Below are positions 1 through 8,223 of a DNA stretch of 64,000 bases, one piece after another. Position 1 is the stretch's first letter, and every line of letters begins with the position of its first letter. The notes below the pieces were generated by a model. The model was not told the DNA's origin, ran no database searches, and saw only the letters and a list, made by a program, of their open reading frames with translations. Origin of the DNA: F1-120-MAGs118 sp013360535 (GTDB lineage: Bacteria; Planctomycetota; UBA1135; GCA-002686595); assembly GCA_026647215.1 (NCBI GenBank), contig JAPKHC010000001.1:381303-445302 (forward strand), written 5' to 3'. The position numbers and the translations under genes are program-made.

Positions 1-1642
1 GCAGCCCGTGCGGGACCAGCGCGCCCGAGTGAGTGTTGACCGACAGGACCTCGACCACGCCATCGTTGGCCAAGGTCGCGAAGACCCATTCGAGAGACGG
101 GTGCACGGCCAGGTCCTGACGCTGGCCGGTGCTGGGCAGCGGGTCGACGATGCTCGCGAGCGAACCCGACTGCGGGTCGAGGGAGAACACCGCGACCTCG
201 TCGGCGTCGCTGGTCGAGACGTACGCGTAGCTCGACTTGGTCGTCGCCGTGGCGACTTCGGGCAGGATCGCGAGGCCCAGCGGCAGCTCGCGCGTGCGCA
301 CGCTCTCCGAGCGCGCCAGAGCGCCCGTGGTCGCGCTCGCCTCGAAGATCTCGACCTCGTAGGCATCACTCGCCACGGCGTAGAGCCGGGCGCCGGTCGT
401 GTCGAAAGTCAGGAGCGAGGGACGCGAGCCCGTCGGCGTGACCGCGAGCTCCGTCAGTCGACCGGTCGTGCGGTCGACCGCGTACGTCCTCAGCAGGCTG
501 TCGACCGAGCCCGAGGCGTACAGGAACTTGCCCGACGGCGCGAGCGTGATCGCGACCGGCTGGTTGCCGGCCGTCTGGATCTGGTTGCGGCTCGGATGGC
601 CGGTGAGCGGATCGAGCGCGAACACGTCGATGCGGTTGCCGAGCTGGCAGTTGACGTACAGGAAGCGGCCATCGCGCGACACGCTGACGTCGGTCGGGGC
701 GAGGCCCGTGCTGACCGGCGCACCCGCGGAGAGCGGTGCGTGCGTCGCGGGGCTCAGCGTGACGGCACGCAGCGTGTTCGTCGTGACGTTCGTGACCCAC
801 AGGACGCTTCCGTCGGGCGAGAGCTCGCCCGCCCAGGCGCCATCCTCGAGCGCGAGCGTGCCCAGCGAGCTGAGCGAGCCCGTCGGAGAGACCGCGAAGG
901 CCTCGACATGCACGTTGTTCTGAGAGATCACGTACAGCACGTTGCCGTCGGCGCTGAGCAGCACTTGGCTGGGGTCGGAGCCGGCGGTCGCGCTGACCGC
1001 GAGCTCGGACACGCGTCCGGTCGGCGCGTCGTGCTGGAACACGGAGATCGCGTTCGAAGCGCGCTGGGCGACGAACACGAACCGGCCCGACGGGTGGGCG
1101 ACCGCGGAGCGAGGTGCCTTCGAGCCACTCGACGTGACCGCGTGGCCGGTCGGTGCGAGCCAGCCCGAGTCCGCGTCGATGGCGTAGGTCGACAAGGTGT
1201 GGTCCGAAACGCTGGTGGTGACGAGCGTCTCGCCGCGGGCCACGATGCCCAGCTCGATCTCGAACTCGGTGAACCCGACCGCGTTGGAGGCCCGCACGGT
1301 GTAGCTCGAGAGCGGCGTGAGCGTGGTCGCGGCGCCGGAGAGGACGCCCGTCGCGGGATCGAGCGTGAGGCCCGCGGGCAGGGCGGGCGAGACGCTCCAG
1401 CCCTGCACGGCGCCACCGGCGACGGTCGGCACGTTCGGAGCGAGCGCAGTGCCCTTGGCGACGAGGTCGAAGTCGCGCGCGTAGGTCAGTGCCTGCGGAG
1501 CCGCTCCGCCCGACGAGCCGCCGCCGCCACCACCGCAGCCCGTCACGAGGAGCAGGGCCGCCAGGCAGGCCGCGTGCCGCGACGCAAGAAGGCGCGGTCG
1601 GGCGTGGACGTGCGCGCTGGGGCTCGAGTTGGGGGTAGGCAT
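1..1642 (-). CDS. Lipoprotein with Ig-like module and lactonase-type beta-propeller, C-terminus off window
   Basis: Predicted exported lipoprotein. The frame read leftwards from the ATG at 1642 is still open at the window edge, so the C-terminus is missing; 547 codons are visible. A hydrophobic run at about residues 24-36 ends in LLLVTGC followed by five glycines, which is a lipobox plus a flexible spacer. Residues ~60-130 look like a putative-Ig (He_PIG type) module with the hallmark LPAGLTLDPATGVLSG. The remainder shows repeated propeller strands (PSGRFVFV, ADGNVLYV, RDGRFLYV, PSGKFLYA), typical of YVTN/6-phosphogluconolactonase-like folds. Whether it is an enzyme or a binding scaffold cannot be told. 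The start was chosen because it gives an intact lipoprotein signal. About 286 bases separate it from the next gene, so it is probably transcribed alone. Confidence 0.8.
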   Translation of the reverse strand, partial: MPTPNSSPSAHVHARPRLLASRHAACLAALLLVTGCGGGGGGSSGGAAPQALTYARDFDLVAKGTALAPNVPTVAGGAVQGWSVSPALPAGLTLDPATGVLSGAATTLTPLSSYTVRASNAVGFTEFEIELGIVARGETLVTTSVSDHTLSTYAIDADSGWLAPTGHAVTSSGSKAPRSAVAHPSGRFVFVAQRASNAISVFQHDAPTGRVSELAVSATAGSDPSQVLLSADGNVLYVISQNNVHVEAFAVSPTGSLSSLGTLALEDGAWAGELSPDGSVLWVTNVTTNTLRAVTLSPATHAPLSAGAPVSTGLAPTDVSVSRDGRFLYVNCQLGNRIDVFALDPLTGHPSRNQIQTAGNQPVAITLAPSGKFLYASGSVDSLLRTYAVDRTTGRLTELAVTPTGSRPSLLTFDTTGARLYAVASDAYEVEIFEASATTGALARSESVRTRELPLGLAILPEVATATTKSSYAYVSTSDADEVAVFSLDPQSGSLASIVDPLPSTGQRQDLAVHPSLEWVFATLANDGVVEVLSVNTHSGALVPHGL

Positions 1643-1928
1643 GGCGAAGGTGTCGGGCTGGGTGCGTGCAGCGGTGCCGGAGCGAGTGGCCGGCGGCCGG
1701 AGGAACCCCGCTGGAGCCGGAGACCGCGACCGGAGAGAACGCGGCGGTCCCGCAGGTGGCCGTGAACACTCCATGCAGCGGCCTGCAAAGACCGCGAGAA
1801 TTCCCTGTCGAAACCTACGACGGGAATCGCCCCGGCGTCGTGACAGTTTGGCCATGTCCCGACACGAGCGCTCCGCGGCCCTCCGGCCAGCGCTCGAGCT
1901 CCCTCGGGGCCGCCTCGCCCGGGCGTTT

Positions 1929-3254
1929 TCAGCCCCGCTTCGCGCCCGCCGCCAGCTTCGTCGCCAGCGCCCGCGCCTTGATCACGCACTGGTCCGAGTT
2001 GTCGTACTCGAAGCGCCCGAAGCGGCCCAGCGGCACCAGCCCGACCGAGTCCATCCAGCCCAGCGCGGCGTTGCGGCGCGCGTGGTACTGCGAGTCGAAC
2101 ACGACGTAGGCGTGGCGCGTGCTCGTGCGGTCGGTGAAGAGCACTTCGTCGCGCCGGATCAGGCCCGCGGTCTCCAGACCAGCGAGCACCTCGCGCTCCA
2201 GCTCCGGCCCGGGATACGGCGTGCCACCGGGGTGCGTGACCTCGCACAGGAGCGACGTTCGCCCCGCGGGCGCCATGCCCGGCGCGTAGTTCGACATGTA
2301 CGTCACGCGGTTCGTCGGCCCCTGCTCGGCGTGCGGCAGGTAGATCCACGAGAGCTTGGGGTGTTCCGGCCGCGCGAGCGCAACCAGCAGGCACGTGATC
2401 GAGTTGTATTCGAGCGTCGCCATCGCGTGCGCGGCGTCGCGCGGCATCTCGGGCACGAGCTTGGGCAGGTCGGTCAGCGCCAGCGTGCTCACCACACGGT
2501 CGAACTCCTCGCCGTTGACGAGCCAGCCCTCGCCCTTGCGGCGCAGCTCCCTCACCGGCGTCTTCAGGCGCACGCGGTCGAGGAGCGTGCTCCCGATGCC
2601 GTCGGTGATCGCCTGGAAGCCGCCCTTGCGCGGGTAATAGAAGACCGATTGGTGCGTGTAGCCCTCGGTGCGGATGCCGATCGCGGCGCGCAGGACGTCA
2701 TCGACCGGGGCGTCGGGGACGCGGCCGGCGACCCAGTCGCTGGAGAGGAAGTCGGGCTCGCGCTTCCAGACCTTGGCGTTGTAGGGGTCCATGAAGTGCT
2801 TGGCGATCCCGTCGCCGAAGCGCCAGCGGACCCAGGCGCCAAACTGCGTCGGAGCGGGGGAGCGCTCGACCTGACGGCGGTGCCACGCGTCGATGTAGCC
2901 CTTGAGGCAGTCGAAATTGGCCTGCTGCGGCAGGTCGCCGAGGCCGTTCTCGAAGGGGTAGTGCACCCAGCGGTCGCCGAAGCGGATCTTGGTGTGGCGC
3001 TCCTGCTCGACGAAGGCCGCCTCGCCGCCGGCGCAGGCCTTCATCCAGGCCATGGCCGCCGTGTCCTTGCTGTACAGGATGTGGCCGCCGGTGACGTCGT
3101 AGGTGAAGCCCTCGACGGTCTTGGAGGCGCACAGGCCGCCGATCTCCGCTCCGGCCTCGAACAGGACGAGCGAGCCGCGATCGAAGCCGCCTTCGACGAG
3201 GAAGCGGGCGAGGGCGAGGCCGGACACGCCGGCGCCGAGGATGGCGATCTTCAC
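1929..3254 (-). CDS. FAD-dependent amine-oxidase-family oxidoreductase
   Basis: Cytoplasmic flavoprotein of the amine oxidase / protoporphyrinogen-oxidase / UDP-galactopyranose-mutase-like superfamily, 441 aa. The N-terminus MKIAILGAGVSG is a dinucleotide-binding GxGxxG turn (Gly7, Gly9, Gly12), followed at ~residue 32 by an acidic residue (LFEAG) that would hold the FAD ribose and by a GG(L)C turn. The mid-region FMDPYNAKVWKREPDFLSS resembles the Y-N-x-K-x-W motif of FAD oxidoreductases that act in sugar or isoprenoid metabolism. The substrate cannot be deduced. It stands downstream of the RNase HII-like gene with a 91-base gap and its own -10-like box (3293-3298), so it is probably transcribed independently. 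Confidence 0.8.
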   Translation of the reverse strand: MKIAILGAGVSGLALARFLVEGGFDRGSLVLFEAGAEIGGLCASKTVEGFTYDVTGGHILYSKDTAAMAWMKACAGGEAAFVEQERHTKIRFGDRWVHYPFENGLGDLPQQANFDCLKGYIDAWHRRQVERSPAPTQFGAWVRWRFGDGIAKHFMDPYNAKVWKREPDFLSSDWVAGRVPDAPVDDVLRAAIGIRTEGYTHQSVFYYPRKGGFQAITDGIGSTLLDRVRLKTPVRELRRKGEGWLVNGEEFDRVVSTLALTDLPKLVPEMPRDAAHAMATLEYNSITCLLVALARPEHPKLSWIYLPHAEQGPTNRVTYMSNYAPGMAPAGRTSLLCEVTHPGGTPYPGPELEREVLAGLETAGLIRRDEVLFTDRTSTRHAYVVFDSQYHARRNAALGWMDSVGLVPLGRFGRFEYDNSDQCVIKARALATKLAAGAKRG

Positions 3255-3292
3255 TGGGTGGCTCGAGGGGCCCGGCGGCGCGGGGGTGGGGA

Positions 3293-3298
3293 AAGATA
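3293..3298 (-). promoter_or_regulatory. -10 box TATCTT for the FAD oxidoreductase
   Basis: Reading the minus strand, TATCTT followed by a C-rich stretch lies 38 bases before the ATG at 3254. It fits the TAnnnT plus C/G-box layout seen before many genes in this window; no clear -35 is visible. Confidence 0.35.
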
Positions 3299-3345
3299 GC
3301 CTTGCGCGCAGGGTGGGGCGAGCGCGGCCCGCGCAGGCGAACGCG

Positions 3346-4344
3346 CTAGCGCGAGCGCACGAGGCAGGTGCGGTCGATTTTTTCCCGCTCGAGCGTGCGG
3401 GCGGCGTCGGCGAGCCAGCGGCGGCCGTCGGTGGTGTACCCGGCGGTCGGCTCGAGGCCGGGGTGGCGCGCGGCGAACCAGTCGTTGAAGGCCTCCATCG
3501 CGGTCTCGCGCGCGTGCTTGGCGAGGCAGGAGGCGAGCGCGACCGCGAAGGAGGCCTGCTCGGCGCGCTCGGCGAACGTGATCGTCATCCGGCGCGGGCC
3601 GCCGCGGCGTTCGGTCAGGCGGTAGCTCGAGCGCTCCGGCGCCTCGTCGATCAGCTCGACGGAGGCATCCTGGAAATCGACGGCGAGGATCGAGCCGTAG
3701 TGCATGCGCCCGCCGTGGCGGTCGACCCACAACTCGGCCCCGCCGTGCGCATGACGCTCCCAGACGCGGCGGAACAGCGGTCGCGACTGGATCCAGTGCG
3801 TGCGCGACTTGTTGTCGGTCTCGTCGAAGGAGCGGTTGAGCTCGGCCTCGGGCACCACGCGCACGCCGAGGTCGACGAGCTCGATGCGCGCCTTCGCGAG
3901 CGCGCGGTGCAGGTCCTCGACGCGCAACTCGAGCGCGCCGGCGTCGACGTGGCGCGGCAGCGGCCGGGAGAGCTCGCGGTACCACGGGTGGCGCGCGATG
4001 ACCTCCGCCTCGACCGCCAGCTCCTTCGGGCTCTCGAACAGCACGCGTCCCAGCGTCGTCTGCGGACGCCGACCGGGCTCGAGCAGCGCGCGGAAGCCCA
4101 GCGCGGTCGTTTCCAGCCGCTTTTCGCAGCGTGGCGTGCGCTTGAACACGACCTTGGAGTCGGCGACGACGAACGAGCGCGCGTCCTTGAGCGGATCGTC
4201 GCTCACCGTCGGCGTGAGCGCCTTCCAGAGCTCGCCGCCGAGCTCGCGCGGAGCTCGGAACACGCTGTAGCCCAACGTCAGCGGCCCGAGGATCGGCCCC
4301 AGTCCCGCCTCGTCGATGCCGGCGAAGATCGCGAGCTCGGACAC
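3346..4344 (-). CDS. Divergent ribonuclease HII-like protein
   Basis: Predicted RNase H-fold nuclease that would cleave RNA in RNA-DNA hybrids, 332 aa against roughly 200-220 for ordinary RnhB. The N-terminus GIDEAGLGPILGPL matches the RNase HII signature (canonical GxDEAGRGPLxGPV), supplying Asp11 and Glu12. A third acidic residue is Asp208 in WVDRHGGRMHYG, and the KHARE motif (Glu280) matches the position of the fourth RNase HII carboxylate, usually Asp. The Arg of the DEAGRG motif is Leu here. About 110 extra residues are spread between the first two motif groups. The gene follows lgt with an 8-base gap, suggesting one transcript. Activity on single embedded ribonucleotides cannot be assumed given the altered motif. 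Confidence 0.75.
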   Translation of the reverse strand: MSELAIFAGIDEAGLGPILGPLTLGYSVFRAPRELGGELWKALTPTVSDDPLKDARSFVVADSKVVFKRTPRCEKRLETTALGFRALLEPGRRPQTTLGRVLFESPKELAVEAEVIARHPWYRELSRPLPRHVDAGALELRVEDLHRALAKARIELVDLGVRVVPEAELNRSFDETDNKSRTHWIQSRPLFRRVWERHAHGGAELWVDRHGGRMHYGSILAVDFQDASVELIDEAPERSSYRLTERRGGPRRMTITFAERAEQASFAVALASCLAKHARETAMEAFNDWFAARHPGLEPTAGYTTDGRRWLADAARTLEREKIDRTCLVRSR

Positions 4345-4351
4345 GCGGCCT

Positions 4352-5209
4352 CTAGTTCGCGCCCAAGCTGCGCCCGCGGTTGCGGTTCTTGAGGAGCAGC
4401 GCGAGCGCCGTCGAGCCCGCGACCAGCGCGATCAGCTGCGAGGTCGAGATCGCGCCGTCGAACCACACGCCGCGGATCGAGTCGCCGCGGAAGAACTCGA
4501 CCACGAAACGCAGCGTCGAATAGAGCGCGATGCCGACCAGCGCGACCTGGCCCTCGTAGCGACGGCGCTTGAGCAGCCACAGGCACACGCACGCGACGAT
4601 CAGTGCCTTGATCAGCATCATCGGCTGCGTCGCCCACAGCATGCGGCCCGCGTTCTCGTCGCCGAACAGGCTGTGCGGCGGGAGCGGGTTGGGCACGTTG
4701 AGGGTCAGCGGGAACGGCAGGAACTGCCACTTTTCCGGCACGGGCGAGCCGAAGTCGTCGCCGACGAGCAGGCAGCCGATGCGCCCGACGGCCTGTCCGA
4801 AGAATCCGGCGACGAAACCGCAGTCGGTGGCGTGCAGCACGCGCAGCTTGTGGCGCCTGGCGCACCACATGCCGCCGACCATCGCTCCGAAGAAGCCGCC
4901 GTACATGACGAGGCCACCTTCCCAGATGGCGAGGATCGTCAGCGGGTTCGAGAGGTACTCCTTGCCCGTCGCGGAGCCGCGCGCGACCTCGACGATCACG
5001 TACAGGAGCCGCGCGCCGATCAGCACGCCGACCAGCACCCACATCGGGACGTTGCCGTAGCGCTCGAGGTCCTTCGCGCGGTCTTCCGAGTCGCGCGTGA
5101 CCAGGCGCAGGAACAAGTGCGAACCGAGCAGGAAGCCGAGCGCGACCATCACCCCGAAGGAGCGGATCGGAAAGCCCAGACCGGGAATCTCGAACAGGAT
5201 CGGGTGCAT
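4352..5209 (-). CDS. lgt: Prolipoprotein diacylglyceryl transferase
   Basis: Inner-membrane enzyme that transfers diacylglycerol from phosphatidylglycerol to the lipobox cysteine of prolipoproteins, the first step of lipoprotein maturation. The 285-aa protein is strongly hydrophobic with several membrane segments. It carries the Lgt signature around residues 142-155 as GRIGCLLVGDDFGSP (canonical GRxGNFxNGExxG), retaining the essential Arg143, and the upstream GGLVMYGG loop. The Asn and Glu of the canonical signature are Cys and Asp, so the site is somewhat diverged. It sits 62 bases downstream of a glycosyltransferase gene, with its own promoter between, and 8 bases upstream of the RNase HII-like gene. 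Several predicted lipoproteins in this window would be its substrates. Confidence 0.9.
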   Translation of the reverse strand: MHPILFEIPGLGFPIRSFGVMVALGFLLGSHLFLRLVTRDSEDRAKDLERYGNVPMWVLVGVLIGARLLYVIVEVARGSATGKEYLSNPLTILAIWEGGLVMYGGFFGAMVGGMWCARRHKLRVLHATDCGFVAGFFGQAVGRIGCLLVGDDFGSPVPEKWQFLPFPLTLNVPNPLPPHSLFGDENAGRMLWATQPMMLIKALIVACVCLWLLKRRRYEGQVALVGIALYSTLRFVVEFFRGDSIRGVWFDGAISTSQLIALVAGSTALALLLKNRNRGRSLGAN

Positions 5210-5221
5210 CGCGGGCGGCGG

Positions 5222-5250
5222 ATTCTACGGATCGGCGCGTGTCCGTCCTA
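5222..5250 (-). promoter_or_regulatory. Promoter for lgt: TAGGAC-17-TAGAAT
   Basis: On the minus strand a TAGAAT -10 (5222-5227) lies 12 bases before the lgt ATG, followed by a CCGCCGCCC box, with TAGGAC 17 bases upstream. This matches the promoter layout recurring in the window. Confidence 0.5.
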
Positions 5251-5271
5251 CCGCGCGCTCGGGGCGGAGAG

Positions 5272-7263
5272 TCAGGGCGCGAGTTCTGCGCGACGAGTGG
5301 CCCGGCCGCGCTCGAGCGCCTCGGCGTCGAAACCGGCGGGCAGGACCTCCGAGAGCGGCTTTTCGAGCTGTGCGGGGCGCAGCCCGTCCTCGAGACCAGC
5401 TCCCAGGCCCGCGTAGAACTCCTGCGGCGCTCCCGCGGCGAACAGGGGCGCATGTTCGGCGATCTGGCGCGCCTCCATGTCGATCCCGCGCCGCAACGTG
5501 CGGCCGAGCACCGCTCCGACGCCGCGCGCGAAGTGCGGGGCGAGCGTCGGCTCCTTCTCGAGCGCGCCGTGGAGCGCGCGCAGCTCCGGCAGGCGCTTCT
5601 CGAGGTCCCAGGCGACCGCGACTTCCCAGTCCGTGGCGAGCCCTTCGAGCGCGTAGGGCGCGAGCGGGTCAGCGGCGGCGATTCGTTCGCGCATCAGGTT
5701 CACGAAACGCGCGTCCAGCTTGCTCTGCACACGCGCCATGTGCCGGAACGCGACGCCGATGCCACGCGCCACCTCGGGGCGTGCGCGCTCGGGAAACTCG
5801 CCGAGCAGGCTCCACAGGTCGAGCTCGCCGCCGCGCGCCTTGAGCACTCGCTGCATCGCTCGCACACGACCCATTCCGACGTACAGCCAAGCGCGCACGC
5901 CCGGTTCGTAGGCGTCGGTCATCGCGCAGGCCTGCTCGACCGTGTAACCGTTGCGCGGTGTGAGCAGCTGGTTCGCGGTCTGCTTGACGTTGAAGCCGTC
6001 GTAGCGGGCGCCGAGGCCCGTGTGCGAGAAGCTCCAATCGACGAGCGCGCCGTTGAAGAGCCCCGCGGCGAGCGCCGGAGCGGCGAACGCGAGCCCGAGC
6101 GGCCGTGAAACGAGCCTCGAAGTGCCGAGCGCGATCACTCCGAGCGCGTAGAACAGGTGCGTGTTGAAGTAGCGGTAGCCTTCCGCCTCCATGGGAGGTT
6201 CCTTCGGCGCGATCTCGAGCCCGCTCGTCGCGAAAGCGAGCGCCGTCATTGGCAAGTAGGCGCACAGGAGCGTCGCGAGCGCGTCGTCGAGCCGTGTGGG
6301 GGAGTTCGCACCGCGACCGAAGGTGCCCTTCGCGAGCGTCGCCACGCCGCGCAGCGCCGCAGGAACCAGCAGCGCGTATCCGACGGCGAACGCGGCCAGG
6401 AACAACCAGCGCGCGGACTGGCCGGAAAGCCCGGCGAAATCACGGAATTGCGTCGCGGCGACGAGGTGCTCACCGAGAAAGCTCGCGAGGCGCTTTCCCA
6501 CCAGTCCGAAGTCCGTTCCGGAGCCTTCGGTCGTGAACTTGCTCTGCAAGAAATTGAAACCGCGCCAGCCCGTGGCGACGTTGAGCGCGAGGAGCGGCGA
6601 GACGCCGAGTGCGAAGCCGCCACCGAGCCACGGCGTGTCCCTGAGCGCCGCGCGCCAGCCGCGCAGCCCGAGATGGACGGCCGCGAGCAGTGCGATCGTC
6701 GACAGGGCGCCGAGGAACACGAAGGCTGCGAAGCCCCACGCGACGCCGACGCCGAAGAGCCGCGCCGGAGTCGCTCCCGCACGATGCAACCGCAACGTCG
6801 CCCACAGCGCGAGCGCGTTGAACGCGAGCGTCTCGAAGTGGTTGCCCGAGGCGAAGGTCGAGTACTTGACGAGCGTCGTCGGTGCGAGCGCGAACAGGAA
6901 GCCCGCGAGGTTCGCCGCACGCGCGCCGGCGCTCTCGCGCACGACGAGCCACAGGAACACGAGCGCGAGCGCCCCGAGCGAGAGCGGCACGAGCTTGAGC
7001 GCGAGGTACGTCTCGCCGAACAGCGCGTAGAACGGCGTCGCGAGCCAGCCGACGAGCAGCTGCCCGGCGGAGTTGTCGTACACACGCGCCACGGGCAAGC
7101 CACCGTCGACGCCCGCGAGCAGCGGGATCGTTCCCATCGGGAACAGCTCGAACTGCGGCATCGCGAACTCGTCGAAGTTCGTGTGCAGCACGAGCGCGCG
7201 CACCAGCGCATAGGCGGCGAGCGCCAGCGCGAGGCCGATCCACTCTCGCCGCTGGGCTTGCAT
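5272..7263 (-). CDS. GT-C type membrane glycosyltransferase-like protein
   Basis: Polytopic membrane protein of 663 aa. The N-terminal half has many hydrophobic helices and an acidic first loop (FDEFAMPQFELFPMGTI), as in polyprenyl-phosphate-sugar-dependent GT-C transferases (GT39/RgtA-like families), where a loop Asp/Glu is catalytic. The C-terminal ~250 residues are soluble, helical and unlike anything I recognise. It starts 3 bases after the stop of the upstream GT2 gene, which would supply the lipid-linked sugar donor. The likely role is sugar transfer to an envelope glycan, lipid or protein on the periplasmic side; the acceptor is unknown. The ATG at 7263 is the first in frame after the upstream stop. 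Confidence 0.7.
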   Translation of the reverse strand: MQAQRREWIGLALALAAYALVRALVLHTNFDEFAMPQFELFPMGTIPLLAGVDGGLPVARVYDNSAGQLLVGWLATPFYALFGETYLALKLVPLSLGALALVFLWLVVRESAGARAANLAGFLFALAPTTLVKYSTFASGNHFETLAFNALALWATLRLHRAGATPARLFGVGVAWGFAAFVFLGALSTIALLAAVHLGLRGWRAALRDTPWLGGGFALGVSPLLALNVATGWRGFNFLQSKFTTEGSGTDFGLVGKRLASFLGEHLVAATQFRDFAGLSGQSARWLFLAAFAVGYALLVPAALRGVATLAKGTFGRGANSPTRLDDALATLLCAYLPMTALAFATSGLEIAPKEPPMEAEGYRYFNTHLFYALGVIALGTSRLVSRPLGLAFAAPALAAGLFNGALVDWSFSHTGLGARYDGFNVKQTANQLLTPRNGYTVEQACAMTDAYEPGVRAWLYVGMGRVRAMQRVLKARGGELDLWSLLGEFPERARPEVARGIGVAFRHMARVQSKLDARFVNLMRERIAAADPLAPYALEGLATDWEVAVAWDLEKRLPELRALHGALEKEPTLAPHFARGVGAVLGRTLRRGIDMEARQIAEHAPLFAAGAPQEFYAGLGAGLEDGLRPAQLEKPLSEVLPAGFDAEALERGRATRRAELAP

Positions 7264-7266
7264 TCT

Positions 7267-8025
7267 CTAGAGCTTGCCGAGGATCGCCATCCACCGCAAC
7301 TTGAGCACGGTGGTGTAGCCCTTGATCAGGATGCGGAAGGTCAACGTCGACTCGCCGCGCTGGCGCTCGATGAACTCGATGCCTTCTTCGGCGATGCCGA
7401 TGCGCGCGCGCGCGGTCTTGAAGAGCAGCTCCTGCACGATCGCCGGGCCCCTCGAGAACGTGTCCGCCACGTGGATGCGCTCGAGCGTCGAGCGCCGCCA
7501 GCAGCGGAAGCCCGAGTTGCAGTCCTTGACCGGAACACCGAGCAGGATGCGGATGTAGAGGTTCGCCGCGAGCGTGATCACGCGCCGGATCGCACCGCGG
7601 TCGTCGTCGCTGCCGCCGGCGACGGCGCGCGAGCCGAGCACGAGGCCAACTTCCTTGTCCGGCGCGAGCAGGCGCTCGACGAGCTTCGGCACGAACCGCG
7701 GCTGGTGCGAGAAGTCCGCATCCATCTCGACCACGACGTCGGCGCCCATCTCGATCGCCTTCAGGAAGCCCGCGCGACCGGCGGCCCCGCGCCCCTTGTC
7801 TTCCGTGCGATGGAGCAGGTGCAGGCGCGGCTCGCTCGCGCCCGCGTCGCGCACGAGCTTCCACGTGCCGTCGGGGGAGTTGTCGTCGACGACGAGCACC
7901 TGGTAGTTCGGCCCCAGCGCGAGCAGCGCCTTCGAGAGCTCGAGCACGTTCTGGCTCTCGTTCCACGTCGGCAGCGTGACGATCACCGACGGCAGACGGG
8001 CGGGGCTCGGCGCGCTCGGAGGCAT
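7267..8025 (-). CDS. Polyprenol-phosphate mannose synthase-like GT2 glycosyltransferase
   Basis: Cytoplasmic-face glycosyltransferase family 2 enzyme, 252 aa, resembling dolichol/polyprenol monophosphomannose synthase (DPM1-like): it would transfer a sugar from a GDP- or UDP-sugar to polyprenyl phosphate. The sequence shows the GT2 opening VIVTLPTWNESQN, the nucleotide-binding VVDDNSPDGT, the metal-binding DxD as EMDADFSH, and the conserved DCNSGFRCW characteristic of this subfamily. No C-terminal membrane helices are present, as in short DPM1-type enzymes. The open frame extends much further upstream, but only the part from ATG 8025 is homologous, and a promoter lies at 8077-8105. The downstream GT-C gene follows after 3 bases, forming a donor-synthesis/transfer operon. 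Confidence 0.85.
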   Translation of the reverse strand: MPPSAPSPARLPSVIVTLPTWNESQNVLELSKALLALGPNYQVLVVDDNSPDGTWKLVRDAGASEPRLHLLHRTEDKGRGAAGRAGFLKAIEMGADVVVEMDADFSHQPRFVPKLVERLLAPDKEVGLVLGSRAVAGGSDDDRGAIRRVITLAANLYIRILLGVPVKDCNSGFRCWRRSTLERIHVADTFSRGPAIVQELLFKTARARIGIAEEGIEFIERQRGESTLTFRILIKGYTTVLKLRWMAILGKL

Positions 8026-8076
8026 GGCGGGGGCTTGGGGGGACGGCGGGCCACGCTCGGCGGGCCCCGGAAGGGA

Positions 8077-8105
8077 ACCGTACAACGCCGCGCGGGGCGG
8101 GGCAA
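8077..8105 (-). promoter_or_regulatory. Promoter for the GT2/GT-C operon: TTGCCC-17-TACGGT
   Basis: Minus-strand TTGCCC (8100-8105), 17-base spacer and TACGGT (8077-8082) lie 51 bases before the ATG at 8025. They are nearly back to back with the plus-strand promoter of the Pus10-like gene. Confidence 0.5.
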
Positions 8106-8117
8106 ACGGCGCCAAGG

Positions 8118-8147
8118 TTGCGGGTGGCGAGCGTGCTCCGCTACCCT
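8118..8147 (+). promoter_or_regulatory. Promoter for the Pus10-like gene: TTGCGG-18-TACCCT
   Basis: TTGCGG (8118-8123), 18-base spacer and TACCCT (8142-8147) followed by GCGCGCC. It lies 76 bases before the proposed GTG start. Confidence 0.5.
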
Positions 8148-8223
8148 GCGCGCCGTTCCAGAACGTCCCAGTCGTTCCGCGCCGGCCGCAGGAGGCCGCC
8201 GCGAGCTTCCCCAAGAGGTGATC

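Noticed and set aside
8..1765. Long plus-strand frame of 585 codons
   Set aside because: It is an Arg/Gly/Asp-rich shadow of the minus-strand lipoprotein, which has a signal peptide, an Ig-like module and propeller repeats in the opposite frame.
6157..8217. Long plus-strand frame preceding the Pus10-like gene
   Set aside because: Arg/Glu-rich antisense of the two glycosyltransferase genes. Only the last 288 codons show Pus10 homology, and a promoter and ribosome site lie before them.
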